Origin: G963677915 sp963677915
Lineage (GTDB): Bacteria; Bacillota; Clostridia; Lachnospirales; Vallitaleaceae
Reading direction: 5' to 3'
Length of the DNA: 30,928 nucleotides
Assembly: GCA_963677915.2 (NCBI GenBank)
Contig: CAXXGE010000050.1
Coordinates: 1 to 30,928 of the forward strand
The translations under genes and the position numbers were made by a program. A model generated the notes under the pieces. The model was not told the origin of the DNA. It did no database searches and saw only the letters and a program-made list of their open reading frames with translations. Shown one piece after another: positions 25,115 through 30,928 of the stretch (positions are counted from its first letter, which is position 1; every line of letters begins with the position of its first letter).

Positions 25115-25276
25115 ATGCTTGAATATAATGAAGGCGTATTGAAAAAAATCAGCAATGCAGGTGCGGCTAATATCGTGATTGGTGTGCTCCTGGTCGTTAT
25201 CGGCATAGCCCTCGGCACACTGTCGATTGTTTACGGTGCCAATGTGCTCTCGACACGCAAGCACCTTATTGGATAG
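25115..25276 (+). CDS. Small single-TM membrane protein, 53 aa
   Basis: This short frame encodes MLEYNEGVLKKISNAGAAN followed by one hydrophobic helix (about residues 20-42, rich in Ile, Val, Leu and Gly) and a short basic tail ending TRKHLIG. ATG 25115 follows GGGAG. It starts 29 bases after the permease stop and ends 6 bases before the next small membrane gene, so it belongs to the same run. Not recognised; possibly an accessory or modulator peptide of the transporter. Confidence 0.6.
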   Translation: MLEYNEGVLKKISNAGAANIVIGVLLVVIGIALGTLSIVYGANVLSTRKHLIG

Positions 25277-25282
25277 GCAGCC

Positions 25283-25537
25283 ATGCGTAGTTATAAATAC
25301 AGGGTTTACCGCCAGTATCCACAACTTGCTGTCTTCTCGGTTGCGATGGGCGTGGTGTCCCTGGCCTTGTGGCTCGTGCCGGTAGCGGGTGTGATAAGTT
25401 CTTTTGCCGCACTGACCGCTGGAAAGAGGGCCCAGGATTCAGACATGGAGATGCTGGCGATTATCGGCATGGTGACAGGTGGCGTCGGCCTTCTGCTTTC
25501 GGTACTGAGAAGCAGCCTTGTCTATCTGTTGGGATAG
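25283..25537 (+). CDS. Small two-TM membrane protein, DUF4190-like
   Basis: The 84-residue product has two hydrophobic segments (about 15-40 and 58-82) joined by the charged loop AGKRAQDSDMEML. This resembles small DUF4190-type membrane proteins, in which a helix pair flanks a loop with polar residues. The ribosome site ahead of ATG 25283 is weak (AGGC). The stop is followed after 8 bases by the start of the next gene. Function unknown; position suggests a link to the ABC transporter. Confidence 0.6.
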   Translation: MRSYKYRVYRQYPQLAVFSVAMGVVSLALWLVPVAGVISSFAALTAGKRAQDSDMEMLAIIGMVTGGVGLLLSVLRSSLVYLLG

Positions 25538-25545
25538 GTGATCGT

Positions 25546-25863
25546 TTGGAGAGAAAATCTACATTTAAAATGGATGTCAAACCCCATGCGGGATTCGGCA
25601 TCCTTTCGTTTGTCGTAGCAGTGCTTGCTGTCTTATGCTTCGTTGCCGCTGTCATTGGTTCGGCCTTCTATCTGGCCGACGGTGTGGTATGGCCGGGGTA
25701 TATGGCGACAGGAGCGATTGTGCTGAATATGTCGGGGATCGTATTCGCTGTGCTCGGAGAACTGGAGCCGGAGACGGAGAAGCTGTTTCCTCACCTTTCA
25801 GCTGGGCTGCATTTGATTCTGCTGGTCTTTAACATAGTTGTGATTGTCCAGGGATACAAGTAA
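25546..25863 (+). CDS. Small membrane protein, 105 aa, likely TTG start
   Basis: The product has about three hydrophobic segments (roughly residues 16-40, 47-66 and 80-102) separated by short polar loops, with ELEPETEKLFPHLSAG between the last two. I chose TTG 25546 because AGGTG lies five bases upstream, overlapping the previous stop; ATG 25570 has no ribosome site. The frame is open further 5' but only inside the preceding gene. It is the last gene before a strong hairpin. Not recognised beyond a general resemblance to small Gram-positive membrane proteins. Confidence 0.6.
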   Translation: MERKSTFKMDVKPHAGFGILSFVVAVLAVLCFVAAVIGSAFYLADGVVWPGYMATGAIVLNMSGIVFAVLGELEPETEKLFPHLSAGLHLILLVFNIVVIVQGYK

Positions 25864-25906
25864 AGCTTGGTTTTTTTCCTTTGATTAAGGAAATAACCAA
25901 GCTTTA
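25861..25906. terminator. Long hairpin between convergent genes, likely bidirectional terminator
   Basis: An 11-bp outer stem AAAGCTTGGTT / AACCAAGCTTT (25862-25872 and 25895-25905) encloses a 7-bp inner stem TTTCCTT / AAGGAAA (25875-25881 and 25887-25893) with loop TGATT. It begins at the stop codon of the plus-strand gene and ends 14 bases before the stop of the minus-strand gene. There is no T run after either end, so termination is inferred from position and stem strength. Confidence 0.65.
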
Positions 25907-25919
25907 ATAATGCATAACT

Positions 25920-26679
25920 TTATGCCGGTTTGCGAAGCATGAGCGCCACTGGCGTCAGCAGTGTGGCGATGACGGCACCTGCTGCGAACTGGAGCATGTT
26001 GGCCGGGATGGAGAAGATCGGTGCGATATAACTGCCGTAGATCAGGTAGGCTGCGAAGTAATAGCCGACCATCATGACACTTCGCTGATGACAAAGCCGA
26101 TCAGACTGACAAAAGGAAGCTTCACTTTGGCTAGCTTGCTGGAAATAAGCAGGAAGACCGCTATCAGAATCGGAAGAAGGGCTGCGGCGATGAACAGCTG
26201 AACACTGATGGCGCCTGCCTTATCCAGAAGCTCGGAAGCGCTGGAAAAGCCCTCTATATCCGTTAAAAGAGTTTCTGCTGTCTGGTTTGTCACTTGAGAC
26301 CTGAGGAAATAGGTCATTACCAGGCTGAAGCGATCCACAGTACCGCATAGACGGAAGTAAAAAACGCAAGGGCTTTCTTGCTGTCGCCCTTTTCAAGGAT
26401 CCATCCCAGAAGGAAGGCCATGGCAGCTTTGATAATGAAGGTCGGCGCGATCCAGATGTACCAGCCGCCAGCGAAATCCGCCAGCATGGAACCAAGGCCT
26501 GCTGCGAGAGCGCCCCTACGTTTCCCCAATATAATGCCTGACAGGAACACCATCGAATCACCCAGATGGATATAACCGTTGGTGAAGGGGATGGGTACCT
26601 GAATGATGAATGTTCCAAGAAAGCAGAGTGCAGCCATGAGACCGGTCATGACGATACCCTGTACAGCATTCGTTTTCAT
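25920..26679 (-). pseudogene. ECF transporter S component (vitamin uptake), two frameshifts
   Basis: From ATG 26679 (AAGGTGG upstream) the frame encodes MKTNAVQGIVMTGLMAALCF and then the ECF S-component hallmarks YIHLGDSMVFLSGIILG, GALAAGLGSMLADFAGGWY and APTFIIKAAMAFLLG. The frame breaks near 26320 (one C missing in the plus-strand CC) and again near 26078-26081. Restoring one base at each gives a continuous 253-residue protein ending in the hydrophobic MLQFAAGAVIATLLTPVAL. S components bind a vitamin and work with shared EcfA/A'/T energising proteins, not present here. The substrate is not readable from sequence; the divergent PdxR-like gene suggests a B6 vitamer. The indels look like consensus errors, since both sides remain family-like. 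Confidence 0.8.
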
Positions 26680-26691
26680 AATAAAACCACC

Positions 26692-26746
26692 TTGTCTTTT
26701 GCTTTTTGATACTGTATACTATACAGCAATACTGACCACCTGGAAA
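26692..26746. promoter_or_regulatory. Overlapping divergent promoters for the PdxR-like and ECF genes
   Basis: Plus strand: TTGTCT (26692-26697) and TATACT (26715-26720), 17 apart, for the regulator. Minus strand: TTTCCA (26746-26741) and TATAGT (26723-26718), 17 apart, for the ECF gene. The two -10 boxes overlap by three bases inside the palindrome at 26712-26726, so one bound protein could control both directions. Confidence 0.6.
26709..26734. promoter_or_regulatory. Candidate operator: 15-bp palindrome plus direct repeats
   Basis: CTGTATA-C-TATACAG (26712-26726) is a perfect 7-1-7 palindrome. ATACTG occurs at 26709-26714 and again at 26729-26734, a 20-base period or about two helical turns. 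A mix of direct and inverted repeats has been described for PdxR-type MocR regulators. Binding here is inferred. Confidence 0.55.
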
Positions 26747-26783
26747 GGTGCAGATGAAGTTTGTTTGAAAGGGACAGATTGCT

Positions 26784-28191
26784 ATGATGACGCCGGTTCT
26801 GGATACAGAAAAAAGTGAAGCCATATACATACAGTTATACAAGTATTTTGCAGACGAGATGACATCCCTGCGTCTTGCTGAGCACAGCAAAATGCCGTCG
26901 GTGCGCAAGTTGGCGCACCACCTCGGTGTGAGCAGAACGACGGTGGAAAGCACCTATAACCAGCTTCTGGATGAAGGGTATATCTATAGCATGCCAAAAA
27001 AAGGATACTATGTAAGCCCCCTTGGCCATGTGAAGCACCTGGCCGAACATGGTGCCAGCAGCAGGACGCCGGCAAGGAAGGGGGATGAATCTCCCTGCAG
27101 GATCGAATTCGATTTCAAAAGCGAGTACATAGAACCTGCCTGTTTTGATACCAGGATGTGGAAGAAACACGTGAATGCCATCCTCAATTATGAGGAGGAG
27201 GCATTGCATACGGTAGCACGTTCCAGCGGCGAGGGGAGCCTGAAGGAAGCAATCGTACAGTACTTCTACAGAACGAGGAATGTCAAGGCAACGCCTGAAA
27301 GGATACTTATCGGTGCGGGTATTCAGACATTGCTTGAACAGCTTGCCAAATATTTCAAGGATAACAAGGGTAACACATTGCTCGTTGAAAACCCGGTTTT
27401 AATCTGGCAAAAAGCATTTTCAGCCAGAACGGATTCAAGCTTGAGAGTCTTGATGCAGATGACAAGGGAATTGTTGAAGAATGTCTTGAAACATCGAAGG
27501 CCAGGCTGTGTTACGTCAGTCCATCCCACCAATATCCTACGGGCAACATATTGACGGTCAAGGACCGTTATGCACTTTTGAAATGGGCTACGGACCGCAA
27601 TGGCTATATCATAGAGGACGATTACAATTCCCATTTAAGATACACAGGAAGACCGATACCCTCGATGCAGGGGCTGGACGGTCATGACAGGGTGATCTAT
27701 GCGGGATCCTTTTCGACAATCTTGACGCCTGCTATCAGAATCAGTTTCCTTGTCTTGCCCGAATCCCTTTCGGAAGCAATCAAAACAGCTGCTACCATGT
27801 CCAGACGGCGTCAAAACTCGAACAGCTGGCACTTGCGAGAATGATCAACACCGGGGATTTTGAAAGCACCTGAAGAAGATACGCAGTTATTATGCCAGGA
27901 AGCATATTCGGTTCACTGATATAATCAGAATGAACTCTCCTCTTATGGTGAAATAAAAGGCGAACTGGCTGGCCTCTATGTGCTGTTCTATCTGCATGAA
28001 CACTATGATGCGGAAAAGACAGCAGAAGCATGCCGCATGAACGGCATTCTGCTGGACTGGCTGGGAAATTCTACCAGGGTGGGCGGCATATACCTGGAAA
28101 CGCACTGATACTGGGATTCAGGGGCATGCCTGTTGAATCCATGGAGTCGGGGATTCTAGGTATTAAGGATGTTATAGCACAAGTTGTGTAA
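26784..28191 (+). pseudogene. MocR/PdxR-type regulator (GntR domain fused to aminotransferase fold), five frameshifts
   Basis: The N-terminus is a GntR winged helix with the signature MPSVRKLAHHLGVSRTTVE (about residues 37-55); a fold-type I aminotransferase-like domain follows. Frame breaks near 27395, 27791, 27867, 27939 and 28063 each need one added base. All five together give exactly 470 codons plus stop, the usual MocR length. Repaired stretches read ENPGFNLAKSIFSQNGF, VSPSHQYPTGN, IIEDDYNSHLRY, KLEQLALARMINTGDFES and ALILGFRGMPVES, all in family order. In PdxR, PLP bound to a lysine signals B6 sufficiency. Here the expected lysine in the SFSK motif reads Thr (codon ACA at 27716). Placed head-to-head with the ECF gene. 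Family call firm; B6 role inferred. Confidence 0.82.
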
Positions 28192-28203
28192 TTGTGGTAT
28201 AAT
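28172..28203 (+). promoter_or_regulatory. Extended -10 promoter within an 11-bp inverted repeat, ahead of the activase gene
   Basis: TGG-TATAAT (28195-28203) is a consensus extended -10 box. TTATAGCACAA (28172-28182) and TTGTGGTATAA (28192-28202) form an inverted repeat matching at 10 of 11 positions with a 9-base centre, itself holding the overlapping CACAA-G-TTGTG. The left arm lies in the end of the preceding gene. A regulator site covering the promoter is possible. Confidence 0.5.
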
Positions 28204-28253
28204 TAAGCATTAACGTAGTAATGAAAACCATATCTTCAAATTCAGGAGGTCAT

Positions 28254-30928
28254 ATGGATCGTTTGGTACATGTTGGACTGGATGTTGGCTCAACAACCGT
28301 CAAGGTTGTTGTTCTCAATTCGCAGGGCGACCTGCTTTACAGCAAATACAAAAGACATTATGCAGATATCAGAAAAACGGTGTCTGATATTATCGCACAG
28401 GCATATCAGCATTTTTCAGAATATCATATTACAATCATGACAACAGGATCAGGCGGTCTTTCCATCAGCAAATGGCTGGATATAGGTTTTATCCAGGAGG
28501 TTGTCGCATGCGCAAAAACCGTTGAAAAAGTAATCCAAGAACGGATGTGGCGATCGAGCTGGGTGGTGAAGATGCGAAAATCACCTATTTCGAAGGCACT
28601 TCCATCGACCAGAGGATGAATGGCACATGCGCCGGCGGTACAGGTGCGTTCATAGACCAGATGGCAGCTCTTCTGCAGACGGACGCTCTTGGCCTTAACG
28701 AAATGGCCAAGGCACACAAAGTCATCCATCCAATCGCGGCGAGATGTGGCGTTTTCGCTAAAACGGATGTACAGCCACTACTGAACGAAGGCGCTTCAAG
28801 GAAGACCTTGCAGCGTCCATTTTTCAGGCGGTTGTCAACCAGACGATCGGGGGACTGGCTTGCGGCAAACCCATCAGAGGGAACGTAGCCTTCTTGGGCG
28901 GGCCCCTCTTTTTCCTGTCTGAATTGAGACAGCGGTTCATCGAGACCCTCGGACTGAACAGGGATCAGGCGATCATGCCGGAACATTCCAGCTCTTTGTA
29001 GCAACCGGCGCCGCCTATGAATCCAGGAACGAAGAAGCGATTACCTTCTATGAAGTTTACAGAAGGCTGCATACACTGAAGACTTCTACAGCTTCAGAAG
29101 TCGGAAGGCACAGCAAGCTTTTTGAAAATGAAGAAGACCTTGCTCTTTTCAGGGCACGCCACAGCCAGGCGGCTGCCTTAAGAGCCGATCTGTCGACTTA
29201 TGAAGGCCTTGTTTCCTTGGTATCGATGCAGGCTCCACGACGACAAAAATAGCATTGGTTGACAGGGACAGCAGGCTTCTTTACGATTTCTACGGAAGCA
29301 ACCAGGGTAAACCCCTTGCACTGACACTCGAAGTGCTGTCGGAAATATATGATGTCATGCCTGAGAAGGCCTATATCGCCGGTACGACTGTAACAGGCTA
29401 CGGTGAAGCGCTGATCAAGGCTGCAATCAAAGCCGACCATGGTGAAATTGAAACAATGGCCATTACAAGGCTGCGGAACACTTCCCTTCCGGGTGTGGAA
29501 TTCATACTGGATATCGGCGGACAGGACATGAAATGCTTGCGCGTCAAGGACGGCGTCATTGACGACATCCTGCTGAACGAGGCATGCTCTCGGGTTGCGG
29601 TTCGTTCTTGAAACCTTCTCCCATTCCTTGACATGGATATCAAGGATTTTGCAAAAGAGGCACTCCTGGCGGCCGAGCCGTCGATTTGGGTTCAAGATGC
29701 ACAGTCTTCATGAATTCAAGGGTCAAGCAGGCTCAGAAGGAAGGCGCAGGGGTCGGCGAGATTTCCGCGGGTCTTTCCTATGCAGTCATCAAGAATGCCA
29801 TCCAAAAAGTAATCAAATCAGGGATCCTCAGTCGATGGGTGAAAAAATCATCGTTCAGGGAGGACCTTCTATAATGATGCCGTTCTCAGGGCGTTTGAAA
29901 GGATGCGGAACGGATGTTGTCAGACCGGATATCGCAGGCATCATGGGTGCTTTCGGTGCTGCCATACTATCTAGAGAACGTTATGCAGGAGAAGGCCTGT
30001 CAACGATGCTCGCAAAAGAAGAACTGAAAACCTTCTCGGCAAAATCGGATATGAAACGCTGTGAACTGTGCGGAACAAGTGCCTGATGACCGTCAGCACC
30101 TTCTCGGACGGCAGGAAGTTCGTATCGGGCAACAGGTGCGAAAGAGGTGCGGGTCTTGAAATCACGAAGACCACTCTGCCTAATCTTTATGAAGAGAAAA
30201 TGAAAATGCTTTTCGACTACAAGTCCCTCAAAGAAGAAGAGGCGCCCCGGGGTACGGTAGGTATTCCTAGGGTTCTGAACCTATTTGAGAATTATCCATA
30301 CTGGCACACCTTCTTCACTGAACTTGGATTCAAGGTGGTCCTGTCGCCGAAATCCAGCAAAAAACTTTTTGAAGCTGGCATCGAGACAATACCGTCCGAA
30401 TCGGTGTGCTATCCGGCAAAACTCGTTCACGGCCATATCGCCAAGCTGATCGACAGGAAAGTAGACTTCATCTTCTATCCTTCCGTGCCATATGAAGTGA
30501 AGGAAGATGTCGATGCGGACAACCATTACAACTGTCCTATTGTCACATCCTATCCTGAGACGATCAAGCACAACACAGACCGTCTGGATGAAGAGCAGAT
30601 CAGGCTGATGAGTCCGTTTCTTCCAATGGATGAGCCTGAAAGACTGGCTGGAAGGCTTGTTGAGGAATTCTCTTTCATGGACATTTCCTCTGAAGAAATT
30701 ACGTCGGCCGCTGCCAAAGCATGGGATGAAAAAATGGCTTTCCGTGCGAGAATCAGAAGACGGGGCGAGGAAGTTGTTAAACAGCTTAAGGAAAAGAACC
30801 TTAAGGGCATTGTCCTAGCCGGCAGACCATACCATGTAGACCAGGAGATCAACCATGGCCTTACCCATATCGTCACCAGCTTGGAATGGCGGTCCTGACA
30901 GAGGACTCTGTTGCCCATCTGGCAAAAA
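28254..30928 (+). pseudogene. Large acyl-CoA dehydratase activase-like protein (BadF/BadG/BcrA/BcrD), many frameshifts, cut by window end
   Basis: ATG 28254 follows AGGAGGT. In repaired frames the order is: a first ASKHA ATPase domain (VGLDVGSTTVKVVV, AIELGGEDAKI, NGTCAGGTGAFIDQMA, CGVFAKTDVQPLLNEG), a second one from about 29214 (GIDAGSTTTKIALVD, FILDIGGQDMKCLR, RCTVFMNSRVKQAQKEGA), a Cys cluster (CELCGNKC near 30058-30085), then a DUF2229/HgdB-like region (RGTVGIPRVLNLFENYPYW to AGRPYHVDQEINHGLTH). This is the architecture of Clostridial proteins of about 1,400 residues; HgdC-type activases use ATP to drive an electron from a 4Fe-4S cluster into 2-hydroxyacyl-CoA dehydratases. The role of the fused form is not established. 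About 15 single-base indels break the frame (13 losses, 2 gains). The gene continues beyond the window. Confidence 0.8.

Noticed and set aside
26784..28191. A short stand-alone GntR regulator followed by non-coding DNA
   Set aside because: Five one-base corrections give a continuous aminotransferase-like domain to a stop at exactly 470 codons, matching MocR length and motif order.
29461..29486. Uninterrupted frame through 29255-29611 as correct coding
   Set aside because: Between 29461 and 29486 the frame gives ITRLRNTS, unlike the family, while the neighbouring frame gives the expected HYKAAEHF; a loss and a compensating gain explain it.
1..30928. tRNA, rRNA, CRISPR array, insertion sequence or prophage
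   Set aside because: No TPsiC-type consensus, regularly spaced repeats, transposase-like products or phage genes were found on reading both strands; this is by eye and not exhaustive.

Overview
The window looks like a piece of chromosome from an anaerobic, low-to-mid GC Gram-positive bacterium, probably class Clostridia. The evidence is class III fructose-1,6-bisphosphatase, a ferredoxin-dependent branched-chain 2-oxoacid oxidoreductase, a large 2-hydroxyacyl-CoA dehydratase activase-like protein, strong AGGAGG-type ribosome sites and sigma-A style promoters. No rRNA, tRNA, CRISPR array, insertion sequence or phage gene was seen. The species cannot be named from the sequence alone.

Layout. 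1-3.1 kb: an AbrB-family membrane protein and biosynthetic arginine decarboxylase (speA), closed by a clear terminator. 3.1-6.6 kb: a six-TM HD-GYP protein, a 26-codon short-chain dehydrogenase remnant, two unrecognised genes (one a membrane-anchored coiled-coil protein) and a DjlA-like TerB/J-domain membrane protein, ending at a bidirectional terminator. 6.6-8.0 kb (minus): citrate synthase. 8.3-12.8 kb: fbp, ispF, a DUF2156 protein and an Eis-like acetyltransferase. 12.8-14.4 kb (minus): an M23 peptidase lipoprotein. 14.5-17.8 kb: gltX, ung, ilvE. 18.0-21.8 kb: a four-subunit 2-oxoacid:ferredoxin oxidoreductase (VorB type) overlapped by dinB. 21.8-25.9 kb: a YtrA-type GntR regulator with a visible operator, ABC ATPase, permease and three small membrane proteins. 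25.9-28.2 kb: an ECF-transporter S component and a divergent MocR/PdxR-type regulator sharing one control region. 28.25 kb to the window end: a large double-ATPase CoA-dehydratase activase-like gene that runs off the edge.

How the genes fit together. IlvE plus the VorB-type oxidoreductase would take valine, leucine and isoleucine to branched acyl-CoA with reduced ferredoxin, or run in reverse for biosynthesis. Citrate synthase leads towards 2-oxoglutarate and glutamate, the amino donor used by IlvE and charged by GltX. The PdxR-like regulator and ECF component suggest B6 uptake, inferred from context only.

Sequence quality. One reading-frame break lies in the first 25.9 kb (a G-run in the ABC permease). 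From about 26 kb to the right edge three consecutive genes carry about 22 single-base indels, mostly one base lost from a short homopolymer, with protein motifs intact in the repaired frames. This looks more like uncorrected consensus error near a contig end than decay. The right end is therefore annotated as frame-broken genes. No convincing new biological system was found; the best leads are the PdxR/ECF control region, the palindrome over the vor promoter, and the unknown membrane/coiled-coil/J-domain gene block.
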